Source of the DNA: Calvatia gigantea | Lineage: Eukaryota > Basidiomycota > Agaricomycetes > Agaricales > Lycoperdaceae | DNA: 64,000 nucleotides | Reading direction: 5' to 3' | Assembly (NCBI GenBank): GCA_025093985.1 | Contig: JACAAK010000002.1 | Coordinates: 1,860,001-1,924,000, forward strand | In this document: positions 13,401-26,400 of the stretch, piece by piece | Layout: each line of letters opens with the position of its first letter | Position numbering within the stretch: position 1 is the first letter of the stretch | Program-made: the position numbers and the translations under genes | The notes under the pieces: model-generated | What the model was told of the DNA's origin: nothing | Databases searched by the model: none | What the model saw: the letters and a program-made list of their open reading frames with translations, nothing else

Positions 13401-14659
13401 GGGAGAACCAATGGAGTTCAAAGGCCTGGCGAAATGGTGTAAACATCTTAAATCATCTTCACGCATGAGCCTTACGTTGTATCCGTCCACTCAATTTCAG
13501 GTATAGGTTCTGGTGTGTCGGCCCACGCTATCATTTGCCCGTCAAAGCCGTTGAAAGGCACATTACTTCCTTCCTCTGCTTGCGACATGAGGTGGATCGC
13601 ACCATCCACATCGCCAAAAGCCATATAGGTCCCAGTTGGGGATATCGACATCGACGTTAAATAGGACGTGGTATTAAGCTAGCTCAAGTTGGTGAAGTGG
13701 CAATGATTGAGCTCGGTGGGGAGCATACCTGATAGAACTCATTGGTAGCACTGAGATTAGAGGCATCCATAATTTGGATGAGACCCTGATCTGACACTAC
13801 AACTATGCTTGATGACCGTTTGGGGAGAACATGGATGAAAGCAGGGCCGGGCGAAAATGGCAGAGGTGGGAGAGGCTGCATGGTTCGGAGGTCATAGACT
13901 TTGACTAAAGGATCTGGGAACGGGCGCGATTGTCTGGAGAACCGTTTAGCTGTGTCCAGAGTGTTTGATAGGATACTCGCACCTTTCCGAATGTCCTATC
14001 GTGAATATGTAGTTCCCTATGGTTTGAAGGCCCTGTATAGAACACTTATGCGCTTTAATGACTTTGTATTCAATGCCCCCCGAGCGAGCCATCCCAGTCC
14101 TTGGATCATGGAGGCGGAGATTACCATCGGCTGAGCCAGATATCAATGCAGATGATGAAAACTGGAGATGGGTTATCACGGACGAGGTTGGAACTTGTCG
14201 TACAGCGTTTCCTGTCATGGAATTGAGAAGTAGCATCTCAAGCCCCGCAGTTGAAAGTGCCAATGAGTGGGATGAATTGATTGCATCGGAAAATGTGGTG
14301 ACGGCTGTAGGTGATCTAACATACTCAGGAAGCATTCTCGAACATGGGTGACGATTTTTTGCCCACCGGTGAAACCATTTGTTCATTCCTCCTTTGGCCC
14401 AAGAACCCAAGCCTTCACTCGCCACACCAAGTGCTCGCACATAATTGTCACCGGCAGACACCTTGCTTACTGCGAGGTCCCCCCCAACCGGGAAGCGGAC
14501 ACCATGATAACCGCGTGAAGTATATACTGCAGTTACAATACCGTTATTAGCACCTGTCCATAGTATGTCGGAGATTGGATCGAAAGAAAGTGCAGTAATA
14601 GAGGATGGTATTGAATGTCCGGTTGAGATTGGGTTGATGGGACGATATGAAGTCGACAT
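10421..14659 (-). CDS. PAN2: PAN2, catalytic subunit of the PAN2-PAN3 poly(A) nuclease
   Basis: Trims mRNA poly(A) tails in the cytoplasm together with PAN3. The ATG at 14659 starts [13 protein letters not shown] and continues with [18 protein letters not shown], the first WD40 blade. More WD40 follows to about 13,600, then the PAN3-binding linker. A catalytically dead ubiquitin-hydrolase-like domain has Cys pairs ([10 protein letters not shown] near 12,440; [10 protein letters not shown] near 12,220). The C-terminal DEDDh exonuclease shows motif [13 protein letters not shown] (near 11,420), motif [13 protein letters not shown] (near 11,010) and motif [19 protein letters not shown] (near 10,790). 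The last exon reads [10 protein letters not shown] onward to TGA at 10421-10423, following an intron with a GTACGT donor. Roughly a dozen introns are implied. Identity is certain; the exact C-terminal splice is less so. Confidence 0.93.
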
Positions 14660-14875
14660 GGGCTTGGTGCAACGAAGGTGTTGCGAATGACGCCTCTGAC
14701 TGAAGGATTACTGTTAGTGCCGAGGATTATGATTACGTAACTCTCCATGAAAAGGAAGAATTTGGGAATATATCAAGTATATTGGTCTAAAAGAAGTGTG
14801 ATACAGGTACAAGGTGGCATGCACTAGTGTGGTTGTGGCGGTAAGGCAGGATAAATGGCAATCACTCCTGTCACC

Positions 14876-17800
14876 CTATGATGGTTCGGATACCTCAAGC
14901 CGCGGATCCCGTGCTTCACGAAGGCGGCGGTTCAAATTGACCTCTGGTATTCTGAAAGACTGGGTGGGCAACGCGCTGCGAGGTCCATCGTTCAGCGCTG
15001 GGTGCAGTATCTTGACGGTAGGCGAGTGTGTACTCTTGGCACGAGATAGGTTGGATACGAGGCGCCCATCGTGACTGAAGTTGGTAGAGTTCGTCAGCAT
15101 GGGTGAGAAAGATCTGGGAATGGAGAGTGTGAAAGATGAGACATGAAGAAAGATAGCAAACTCTTCCGTTAGATTCGTGAGCTTAACGATGGAGGACCGT
15201 AGTGGAGAAGGAACAGCATGGTGGACACTATGTGCTTTGACGAGGCTAGAGATCTTCACTACAACCTGAACGGGATACAGTTGAGCCCATTTCTCCTTCA
15301 AAACGGAGAATTTCTGACCTTGACAAAGAGTTGTGCATCTTCCTGCAAGATCCTCCTCTCTGGCATCGTATCCCCACCGTTTATCTTGTGGATAATCTCC
15401 GAAAGTTTCCTTGTAACAGACTGCGCCTGGTCAAGGACGGCGCGCACTTCCTGTGTTTTTTGAACAGAACTAGTAAACAGCGTTTCTGCAACCATATCCC
15501 AAACCCTTGGAGCCGCTTCCACAGCGTGTTGTATAGCATTTAAAGCTTCAAAGTCGACCTTTCGTTTCGAGTTCAGCGTAAAGTCCAAATTTAAACCCTT
15601 TGCTACGAAGGAAGGAGAGGACGAAGGAGAAAAATTTGGGTTGGACCTTTGGGAGTTTTGACGAGCATGGTACTTTGGTCGCTCTTCAGATAACATGTTC
15701 TGGCTCAAGAATGGTGATGGCGATGAAATTCTTGGTATAGAAGACAATATAGGTGCTGTGGCTTGCCATTTCGGCGTTCGAAGCATTGGGGTATGAGGGG
15801 CAGGACCTGATAGGACACCTCCCGCCAACACAGGAGGAGTATCGTAAGAGGGTAGCTTTTTCCCGATCTCGACGTCCTTCGAGCTGAATGACCCTGCATG
15901 TCTGCGCGTCGTTCGTTTTTGACCCGGTACCCCAGCACGTAAGGTGTTGTGCGAAGGGACCTCAAGGCTGATGATGTTCTCTGGAAGGTGTGAGGAGATG
16001 GTATTGTCCCTGGCACGCAGGTACGACTTCAAGCTGTCTATATGACCTTGCATCGATTTCCATGCACCTGAAATCTCTGCCGTGGCTGCATACATTTCAA
16101 GTAACACCCATCTTGAAAACCGCAGATCTTCACCGGGATCGACTTGGAGTCGCAAGACTAACACGTTGACTGCTTTCCCAAAGGCTGCAGCACAATCCCT
16201 GCATTTCTCGAGGAGACTCCGGCACACCGCAGGGGTGGGCAAGGATGACCGGCTCGCAAAGTCGAAGACTTCCAACGCCTGGATGAATCGCACCATATCA
16301 GAGTGAGTTGGTTCAAGGACTTTGCGCAGCACCACGGAGAATCGATCATCAGTGGCCAATGCGGCGTATTGTTCCAAAGATTGATAAATTTGACACATGG
16401 CAAAGAGAAAGGTCCGAAACGACTCAGCCAGATTTTTTAAATGTTGGGGAAGGGAATTCGAAAGTGGGAGCGTTGAGAGCCGCCGAAAATAGGAATTACG
16501 CTCTGTGGCAACTGAGAATGTTCTATCGTGAGAAGTGTCTGGACTGGCGTTGGAAATATTGGGCGGAACGGTGGGTGTGATTGACCCTGGGCGCTGTGGA
16601 AAAGGACGTTGACGAATGATGGAAGGAATCCTCCCGTGCCAGTGAGCTCGGGAAGCCAAACCCTCTGCGAGAAATTGGGGGAGTCGGGATCACATCGGTA
16701 AATGGGACCTGGGCCCTACGGAGGTCGGGGAGACTTTTTTTCCCAAGGATTGTCGTAGCAACAGGTGATCGTGTACCTTCAGCATAGGAAGCAGTTCGAG
16801 TATGTGGGGGTGGCAACTCGATCTGTTCGAAAGTGTCCGGCATCTCGACGCCATAATCAGACGTCGGCGAGATTTCACTGCCGAGCGAGCGGGTAGGGGA
16901 GGGGTCAGGGCTGATTACCTGCAGAATCCCAAGGTGGAGAGGTGGTGGTTTATTCAAAAAGGGCACCTCTGGCGAGGAAACCTCGTGGAGGGACTCAGAA
17001 ATTGAGGAGAGTGATGTATTTGAATCCACCGAGTAAGACCGTCTGTGGTATCCTACTTCACCTTCACCGGAATCTCCTTTATGCTGAGTTGTAAAACGCC
17101 ATGACTCGTTTCTATTAAAAAGGTAAGTAGATGCGCGCAGTTAAGCTTATGAAGACTAACATATTCTTATCAAAAGTGGGCCCGTCATGGTAAAGCAAGT
17201 CTCCGGACTGGCCTTGGGAAGATTCTGTCTCAATCCAGCTCTGGACATTTTGGATCCACTCCTTCATCAAGGTTAAATTATCGGAGCTGGGTGATTCCGT
17301 TATTGTTGTGGGCGGCCATTCCATCGGGTTACGATCGACCCGCAGGACTTCCAATTTATGGAATTGAGGTAGGTAGGCGGGCAGTCTGGATATTTTGTTG
17401 CGCGAGAGACAGAACACCTATGAAGGTGGTTTGTGCGTTAGAATGGCATGTGGAGACGAGAAAAATCATCCAACCCTGAGATTGACGAGACTCCCCGGTT
17501 CATTTGGCAACCTCCGAATTTTGTTGTGGCTTATGTCAAGGGTGTCAAGAGATTGGATCAGAGTCAACTGGAAGTGCATCAGTCTCGTTCACACTGGGAG
17601 TAAAAACGCAGAAGCGCACCACACGAGGAAATGATGAAAAGCTGTTATGTCTGAGGTTGAGATAACGCAAGCGGGTCAAGAGGGCGAGCTCAGTTGGTAA
17701 TGTAGTCAGACGGTTGTTCCCAAGGGCTATCCTGTCATATGGTCTGAGGAGTTGGTCTGACCAAGAAAATAAAGCTGACCGCTTAACTACGCCTTGGCCA

Positions 17801-18006
17801 TTGTCGCCAAATTCTGTGGCAAGTTCTTCGAGTGCATCGACACCGATGTCGGTGAGGTCAAGCTTTGAGAAGACCAACGTTTCGCCGTTATCTGGAGAGA
17901 GACTAAGAGCTTCGGCTATATGGTTGTGATTTAAGGAGTTGGAGACACTAAAAGGAATCCAGTCGGGCGAACGAAGGTTCAGGCGATCAGCAGCCGGGGT
18001 TGTCAT
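14876..18006 (-). CDS. SOG2: SOG2-like leucine-rich-repeat protein of the RAM (Cbk1) network
   Basis: A scaffold of the RAM kinase pathway that controls polarised growth and cell separation in fungi. I choose the ATG at 18006 (MTTPAADRLNLRSPDW) because it aligns with the usual short N-terminus; an in-frame ATG at 18222 is possible. Next come LRRs: LDLTDIGVDALEELA, NNRLTTLPTELALLTRLRYL, NKISRLPAYLPQFHKLEVL (about 17,900-17,300). A Ser/Pro-rich stretch with PPISRRGFGFPSSLA follows. The Sog2 helical region runs from LKNLAESFRTFLFAMCQIY through VDPGEDLRFSRWVLLEMYA to VLDQAQSVTRKLSEIIHKIN. An intron (GTCAGA to CAG) after LFVK joins the last exon, with the stop at 14876-14878. It is transcribed in the same direction as PAN2, 216 bp upstream of the PAN2 start. 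Confidence 0.85.
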
Positions 18007-18860
18007 GAAGTAGTCGGGCAGGTGTAATATAGATGGAGTGAGGAGAATGAATCCGTGGTCTTGCAATGAAAGGGGTGGTACTATTAGACCACCACCAAGG
18101 AGACCACGGAGCACCTCAGTTCTGAGCTTGCTCTTGACTTCCAGCCCAACAGTGGCTGTGCAGGCATTCGTTCTTATCCCATCAAAATGATCAAATTCCC
18201 TAATACTTCCATATTGATACATGCGAATCCATTATTCTCTTTTTACGTTCGGGCGGGTGCTTCAACCACCCGCCCGAACGTGAATACGACGTTGGTGACC
18301 GCCCCATCGTCGAACTTGGCCACATCACAAGGGTCCCCTCATGATGCATGAATCATTAATCATCAATCATTGCCGGTTATGAGAACAAAAGGGCTATGAA
18401 GGTCACTGAACAACACACTAAAGTTGAAGGCCGGTGAGGCATTGAAGCGCTGAAGGGTCAAACCTCTAGCTTTCGCCGCCGGAAAGAACTACATCACGCC
18501 AATGAGCTGTTCTGTTCTGAGAAGGCTTGGTCAAACGTGGCTCTGCCATGCACAGAAGGCTCGATACTCAAACGCCACGAATTGCTGACATATTCAATAG
18601 CAGGAGATTCGCTCACTTCGAGTGTGTTCCTTATTCTCTCGTTTGGTATAGTGCAAGGTGCCAAACGCAACATCACCCTATTTCGCAAAGGCTTGCCCAG
18701 CACAAATCAATTGGAGGTATGAGCACGCCCGAACCTGCTCTGCTTGAGTTTCAAGCGTTGAAAGATTTGACGTGAGCCATTGGCCGTCCTTACGCCAATT
18801 ATGGGAGACGTCACAGACACAGGCCAAATGTTGAAGGCTCTGCAGACTAAAATCTGTTGA
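18007..18860. other. Intergenic, about 850 bp, with a strong hairpin
   Basis: The gap lies between the SOG2 start and the JmjC stop, both on the minus strand. It contains a perfect 15-bp stem hairpin (listed separately) and an AATCATTA/ATCATCA run near 18,350-18,370. Plus-strand open frames at 18,527-18,775 have no recognisable domain. Confidence 0.5.
18245..18281. repeat. Perfect 15-bp inverted repeat (hairpin), 7-nt loop
   Basis: The left arm ACGTTCGGGCGGGTG (18245-18259) is exactly complementary to CACCCGCCCGAACGT (18267-18281), with the loop CTTCAAC. It sits about 240 bp upstream of the chosen SOG2 ATG and just upstream of the alternative ATG at 18222. It could be a cruciform or protein-binding palindrome, or a hairpin in a 5' leader. 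Function is unknown. Confidence 0.8.
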
Positions 18861-20323
18861 CTAGAACCACATTGATATCGAAAAGCTGGTAGACTCATTA
18901 CGCATCCCATGCCACCATCCAGGAGGGAAGAAAAGTAAATCTCCCGGGTTTAAAACAATTTGCATTGCTTGAGGTATGACCTTCTTGAAAAAAGCGGGAA
19001 AGTCCTTTATGACATTTTCTCCGGAGAACACATCAACGCGGGATGTATTGGATGAGTTTGTGCTTGTGGCACTGTCGGAGTTGGCTGGTTGTTCCACGCA
19101 AGAGTGTGCGTCCATATATGGCGTGGCCTCCGCAGGACACAGCCAAACTCTCTTGTAACCGACAACTTGCACTGGGGGGGATTCAATATGTCGGATATAG
19201 TGCTCGATTAGCGACTTTACCATAAAAATTATAATACGGATCCTGCGTATAACGCCTTAGCCGGCTATATCTGCTTGCAGATATGGGGGATGGCTTACAA
19301 AATGAGCAGGTGACATCGCACCTTCTGGTCCGAGCCATGCGTTGAGCTCGACGCCCTCATTGTTGTTTGGCGGCTTGTAGCCAGAAAAATCTTGAGTTAA
19401 TGCACAGTAAATGTAATCGGGTATAAGGATATCGCGTCGGAGGGAAGAAAATTGTTGCAATAGGTTGTATTGCGCGAGGTACAACTCCTTCTTGTCCTCT
19501 CTGGGGCTGAGATGCGTCGTACCTTCGATAGCACCAAGAAAACTCTCCCAGCTCATCAAGTCCTGGCTCCAGTCGTCATTTCGGTAGTCGTGCCCGACTT
19601 CGACCGGAACAATTCGCGACGGGCCAGATACGGATAATAGGTAATCCATAGAATTCCATGGATGTTCATTCAATGCTGGCCACTCTTTTGCATAACCTCT
19701 GATTACGAAAGGATGTTTGGAATGAATATTTTGGAACGAAAGGGAGGACAGATTTGAGTCAATAACGGGAACTTCATGATGGGCGGTGAGCAGTGGGGTG
19801 GGGGAGACAATGTGTTTCTTGTTAAGAAGCTTCCCTGACGGGGTTTGAAGGGGATTTTTTTTTCGCTGAATCCTGCTGATGAGTGATAAAATCAGGTCAA
19901 GTCGATCCTCATCACCACCGCCGGCAATAATGATCGCTCTGTCAAGCAAGCCCACCGATTGGTCTGCGGTGGAAGAATCCAAAATGACTAGCGCGTGTAA
20001 GATGCACGAGTCTGTGTATAAGATGCGCCAAACCCAGAGCGTAGTTGAAGACGCCAAACGCATGTTCTGGTGGGCGAGGTCAGTCAGTATCTGCAATTCT
20101 TGGGCAATGTGGGTTTTGGAGGATGGTTCATCGGCCAATGCAGCATCTACAAGGTCCATGAGACGCTTATAACCGCCTTCAGAGACTTGGACGAGATCTG
20201 TCAGGATCAAAGCCGTTGAGTATGCATGAATTAAAACCAGGACCCGCGAAGTTTACCATCTGAGGGTGGAGTAGCACGTATCTGTTGTAGAAAAGTAAAC
20301 TCGACTCCATAGTCACGTTTCAT
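18861..20323 (-). CDS. JmjC-domain (cupin) oxygenase, KDM8/JMJD5-like
   Basis: A predicted Fe(II)/2-oxoglutarate oxygenase. KDM8/JMJD5 relatives hydroxylate protein arginines and have been reported to act on histones. No ATG lies in frame before 20323, so I start there (MKRDYGVEFTFLQQIRATPP); the same frame stays open up to a GTG at 20443. An N-terminal helical region is followed by the core: HPFVIRGYAKEWPALNEHPW, VEVGHDYRNDDW, then GPEGAMSPAHF. An intron then gives DPYYNFYG, forming the iron-binding HxD. VVGYKRVWLCPAEA follows, and near the end NPGDLLFFPPGWWHGMRN supplies the distal histidine. The stop is TAG at 18861-18863. The HxD...H triad is complete, so activity is plausible. The gene is divergent from MOT1. 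Confidence 0.85.
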
Positions 20324-20457
20324 AACCAACAAAAGTCGCAACTGATCCTGGACAGACGCGCCAGGAAAACTGTGCTGCACAGACTTGCCTGAATAAGACC
20401 AATCAAAGTTCACGCTAAACTTGGAAGACAACGTGACTGTCACGGACTGCAGTCACA
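20324..20457. promoter_or_regulatory. Very short divergent promoter of JmjC gene and MOT1
   Basis: Only 134 bp separate the assigned start codons of the JmjC gene (20323, minus) and MOT1 (20458, plus). Both are predicted chromatin or transcription factors. The shared control is inference from spacing. If the JmjC gene actually starts upstream with a non-ATG codon, the gap would be even smaller. Confidence 0.45.
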
Positions 20458-23400
20458 ATGCAAGAGGACAGATTTAAAGGCGAAGCTCCTGTCGCCCAAG
20501 CTGATCCCCCCGTAAATAAGCCCAAATACTCTGTGTCGGTGACTAGATCAATCCTCGGATCGGCCTCGGACCGGATTGTCCCATCTGGCATGAGTTCAAG
20601 GTAGGTAACAAAGTCTACTCATCCGGCTGCTGCGTGCTAAAAACTGCGATGAAAATAGGTTGGATCGGCTCCTGGTCCTTTTAGACACCGGTTCTTCTGT
20701 CTCAGTGAGAAATACTGCAGCCAAGCAACTCGCACAACTTGCTGTAAAAAGTGTCACGAATGATATCGTTCTTGTCGAGGATGATGTCAAGTCGAACCGC
20801 CAACAAGCATCTCAGGTGGATCGTTCTGCATGGAACGAACTTATGTCAGTTGTGGCTCGGGTATGTTTTCCCTGTCCAATACCCTTACACGGTGCTAAGA
20901 TCCTTTTTTTCTTTGCAAGATCCTCCCCTTCCTCCATTCAAGATCCTTTGACACACGCACAACTGCTTCGGTCGCAATCTCACAAATATGTTCCCTTGCT
21001 CCATTGTGGACGCCCTCCAATCACCCGAATGGGATAGACGAAAACAAGTTTGCAGCGTCTCTTCCGGTTCCCGACTTCCCAACTTTCTCGGTGCAGGACC
21101 TCATTTCGCAAGGAAATTTACTTCTGGCTTCGTCGGGCAAAGAGTTTGTCAAACCGACTGGCATTCTTGCAACTTCTGCTGAAGTAAAGAAGGCACGAAA
21201 AGAAGCAATGGGTCGCCTTGGGCTGGATTTTTTAGATGATGTAGCGGATGACATGGAGTTAGAAAAGGAGTTGACTGCCGACATGGACATTGATCCCACT
21301 GAAGTTTCTAATGTGGATAGTGCTACTCGCGGCAATTCTCCAATGGACCTCTGTCCCGAGGTTGGTGGCAGTAAAGCCGGAAGCTCCCCTCCGACTCGCT
21401 CCCTTACACCTGTCGCCCCGTCTCCTACCACACCCTTGGCTCCGGATATAGACCTTAGTGCTCTTTCCGCGCGGGAACGCAACCGCCTCAAACGAAAGCG
21501 TAAACAAGGCACAGGTGCTTTCGTTACTGCACCACCTCCTCAGACTCCCGGAGCGAAGTTTAGCGCGACTTCAAGTGGGACTTCCAATAAGTGTGTTAAT
21601 TTTCTTGCACTATTGTCCGAAACTTATCGTTACTATGTAAGGGCGCGTCTTATCGCTTCTGATGAAAAGTCTTCTTCTGGCACTCGTATGAATAGTCCAG
21701 CACCGAACGGAATGAACGATTCGGAGAGGGTCGTCATCGATCCGACTAAAGGCGGCGCCGTATCTCCTAAAGAATCCAAGCAATCAAAAGCATTGGAAGT
21801 GGAGCCTGGCCAGTGGATATGGGACGGGGTGGTCAAAGTTCTTGAGGTTGATCTCTTCAGTGCGGCCTGGGAAGTGCGACATGGGGCTGCCATAGCCCTG
21901 AGAGAACTGTTAAAGGTCCAGGGAAAATACGGAGGAATGCGGGGTACGCGTCTCTGCGCAGTTAGTTCACAGTCTCTAACCCCTTCACCAGATGATACTT
22001 CTGCCGGTGAAAACGAGCTTGCGCATGAGAAATGGTGCAACGACCTTGCTGCTCAGTTTTTGTGTGTTTTCGTTCTGGATAGGTTTGGGGATTTTGTTTC
22101 CGACCAGGTGTGCTCAATATGGTAGCAAAAGTTAATAACTTACCCTCGCTTTTGAACAGGTTGTTGCGCCTGTGCGAGAGACAGTCTCACAGACGATGGC
22201 CTCATTAATGTTGCACATGCCTCGGCGGTCCCTTCTACATGTTCATCGGATCCTGCTCCAAATGATACGACAAGAATTTCTCATTGGATCCCACGGCAAA
22301 TCCACAAGCGGGAAGCCTTCAACAAGGTCAACAGATGACAGCGAACGCAATCACGTGTGGGAGGTTAGACATGCCGGATTGCTCGGTATCAAGTACGAAG
22401 TTGCCGTGCGCAGCGATATTTTCGACAATGCTGAAGGAATTAAAACGGAGGGTGGAGGGGTCATGCCAAATCAAGAAGGCATGCAGATACTCCGTGACGT
22501 TGTAGATGCTGCAATCCTAGGGTATATTGGTCATATTTGTCAAGTGTTTCCATCTAATGTTTCGTTTCTAGGCTCGGCGACCGAGACGATGATGTGCGGT
22601 CTGTTGCGGCGACATGTCTTCTTCCTGTGGCGCAACACCTCGTTGACAATTTGCCAGAATCCCTTGAGCATATCCTAGTCGTGTTATGGCATTGTCTTAG
22701 TGACATGAAAGATGACCTTAGCTCGAGCGTCGGTGCAGTCATGGATCTCCTTGGTAGGCGTCTAAGGACTTGACACTACGGGTCATGCTCTTATACTTTG
22801 ATAGGGAAGTTGGTTGCCTTTGAAAAAGTAATTAACATCCTCGCTAGCGAGACCGTCTCGTAAGTCCCAAACCCCCTGCGTTCCAATTATCTCTCTGAAT
22901 GCCAGTCAGGTTACCTCTATCTACTCTTGCCCCGACACTTTTCCCTTTTTTCCGACACACGATACCCAATGTTCGGCTTGCTGTGGTAAAGACTCTAGCC
23001 TCCTTCATGGCAGTCCCAAATTTGCCGCGGGACTGGGTTTCAGTGCCTTTTCTGTGCTTATTATACCAAAATTTGGTCTGCGAAGAACGACCAGATATTC
23101 GGGACGCGAGTCTTTCCGCGTGGCGGGAGGCATTCGCACTTCTATCCCTAAATCCCGACTTCCTGCCTTCGCAGATATCGCAACAGTTGACACTCGACTG
23201 GTACGCTGTCGCAATGACGCCGATTGGGGTTGTGATAGACACGTCAAGTTTTTATTTTCCTTCAACGACCAGTAATACAGATAACACTCTTGAACGTCAC
23301 AACGTCGACAAGAACATGATCGCACAAGATCTCTCATTAGTACCGATAGAGACAATTTTCAAAGCAAGGGTGGCGGCAGCAACGGCATTAGCTTACCAGA

Positions 23401-26400
23401 TGGTTTATTGGCCAAAAGACGTAAGTAATGCCTTTCGCGTCTGATGTGTTATTCTAATAGGCTTTCAAGGTGGCTAGCGAATTTTTCCGACCGATCCTCA
23501 TTCACTATGTTGAGTCTAGTAGCATGCTGCAGAAATTCCTGGGTGCCATCATTTCCGAAGAATGGGCTCGTGGTTATGAGGAGACTTTCAAACCTTCTAT
23601 TCCCCTCGTCAACTCCTCAACACTCGCCAAAGAAATCAGCCAAAAGACTCTCACCTGGTTGCAAGGGAACCCCCCCCCTGCGTATCACGAGATGGCTTAT
23701 GCGCTGGGTCGCATTCATACTGAATGCACTGCTCTCCTCCAATTGTTCAACACGGAATGCAAATTGCCAATGTCTTCTATTCCGTTCCTCGGGAGTGAGA
23801 TAGACATCACGGGTACACTACCAAACCGTTTCACGGTTGAAACGGCACAACAAGCTGTCAATACACATTACACGAGGCTCAGGGATAGTCTTGGACGGAC
23901 CAAAAAAAAGGAACAAGCCGTTATTGGTGAAAAGCGCAGTAATGTCGTTGCAAGCATTGAACGATATCTCGAAGTCAAGGCACAATACGACATTCGAGTG
24001 TCCGCAACCTTTGCTGCAGCTTTTGTGGCACTCAGTGACATGCCTGACAAGGTTAGCCCCGTGGTGAAGGGCATCATGAACGGCATCAAGGCAAGAATAC
24101 AACTCAGTGCATTAAAGTAGTCTAACTTGTCTCTGTAGAGCGAAGAGAACGTTGACCTCCAACAAAGATCAGCAGTGGCAGTCGCTTCCTTCATCGATTT
24201 TTGCTCACAGCATAGTATCAAACAACCGCCAGACAAGATTATTAAAAATCTATGCACGTTCCTTTGCCAAGATACGGAGAAGACACCGACGTTTGCCTTT
24301 AACCGTAAACACACGGACGGTATTCTATCTTTCCAGTCCTCCAGCCTTCGCAACCAGAAGGACAAGGAAGGAGGGAAGGCCTTCGCTAAGACGGTGGATG
24401 TCCCTGTTCCGGAAGAGAACAAGAAAGCTCGTTTATCTCGGCGTGGAGCCGGCTTCGCCTTCAATGAGCTATTCTCTAAGTTTGGGTCTCGACTCCTTGA
24501 CGTTATCCCTAATATGTGGCACTCCATGGCGGGTGGTCTTTTGAGCGCCTTCCAGGATGGTGAGCTCCATAATTTGAGTCAACGCGATTTCGCTATCTCA
24601 TGCTTCCTGCAGGCTCAGTGGAAAAATCAGACAGTCTAATCGAGAAACAATATGGCCAGGATGTTATTGACTCCCTTAGTGTGCTTCAAGCTGTGACACC
24701 TGCGTTCGACCCTGGCCTTTGGCCACGGCTAACGGAAGTTTTACCTATTCTGGACCTTGCTCTCCGGAGCCGTTTTGCGATCATCAGGCAGGCTGCAGCA
24801 CGGTGTTTCGCCACGGTTTGCGATGTAATGACAAGCGAGTCCATGCGCTACGTGGTTGAACGTATCATCCCACTCCTAGGTGACCCACTTGTGCTTGCCA
24901 ACCGCCAAGGCGCGACTGAGTTGATCTATCGTGAGCTCGCTAACATCTCATGAAGTACATCAACTCAACTTTCTATTTAGACATCATCCAAAAACTGGAC
25001 ATCAAGGCGTTACCATATGCCATTTTTTTGGTCGTCCCCATTCTTGGCCGCATGAGCGATTCGGATGATGATGTACGATCGACTTCGACGAACACCTTTG
25101 CCTCCCTGGTGAAGATGGTTCCACTTGAGGTCAGTCTCGCTTCTCCAGTAATAGAGAATGGGCTAACCTCAAATAATGAGGCAGGCTGGTTTGCCAGATC
25201 CCCCAGGTTTTCCTGAAGACCTTCTCAAGAAACGTGACAGCGAACGAGAATTTCTGTCCCAGTTACTCGATGGTAGTAAGGTAGCCAAGTACGACATACC
25301 TGTGCCGATCAAGGCCGAGCTCCGCAAGTATCAGCAGGAAGGTGTCAACTGGCTAGCATTCCTGGCTAAATACCAGCTCCATGGTATCCTTTGTGATGGT
25401 GGGTCTTGAACATGATCTAATCATAGCATCCTGTAACGCCTTGTCAGATATGGGTCTTGGAAAAACTCTACAATCCATTTGTATCCTTGCCAGTAAACAC
25501 CACGAGCGAATTCAGCGGTACCGTCAAACCAAGTTGCCGGATACTGTGCATCTTCCCTCGCTTATTATTTGCCCACCTACGCTGACCGGCCACTGGTACT
25601 ACGAGATTCTCAAGTACGCAGACAACCTGAAACCCGCACTGTATACCGGCAATTCTCGCGAACGAATGAAACTCATCCCGAAACTTCATCAATATGATGT
25701 TGTCATAACCTCATATGAGGTGGTTCGGAATGACATTGCGAATCTAGAACACCTCAATTGGCTTTACTGTATCTTGGACGAAGGTCACGTCATTAAGAAT
25801 GCCAAGACAAAACTCACCAAAGCTGTCAAATGTATTCGTGCGCAACATCGTCTCATTCTCTCGGGCACCCCAATCCAGAACAACGTCCTCGAGCTATGGA
25901 GCCTTTTCGATTTCCTGATGCCGGGTTTCCTCGGGACAGAAACGTCCTTTAACGAGCGCTTTGGAAAGCCGATTCTAGCCAACCGCGATGGCAAAGCTAA
26001 GAATGAAGAGGCTGGTAGGTAACTCGTCCCTTCACAGTGAATCAGAAACTGAATTCGTCGCAACAGCGGCGCTGGCCTTGGAGGCACTACACAAACAGGT
26101 GCTACCATTCTTACTACGGCGCTTAAAGGAAGACGTTTTGAGCGATCTTCCACCTAAAATTATTCAAGACTATTACTGCGAGCTCTCCGAGCTGCAAAAG
26201 TGTCTATACGACGACTTCTCGAATTCAAAAGCTCGGGCATCGGCTGAGGACATGCTCCGGACAAAGCCAACCTCCAGCAAGGAAGATGCTGGTCAACAAC
26301 ACATATTCCAGTCCTTACAATACTTGCGAAAACTCTGTAATCATCCGGCACTGGTCCTCAAAACCGATCAAGCTGCAATCAACGCTGCTTTTGAAAAAGC

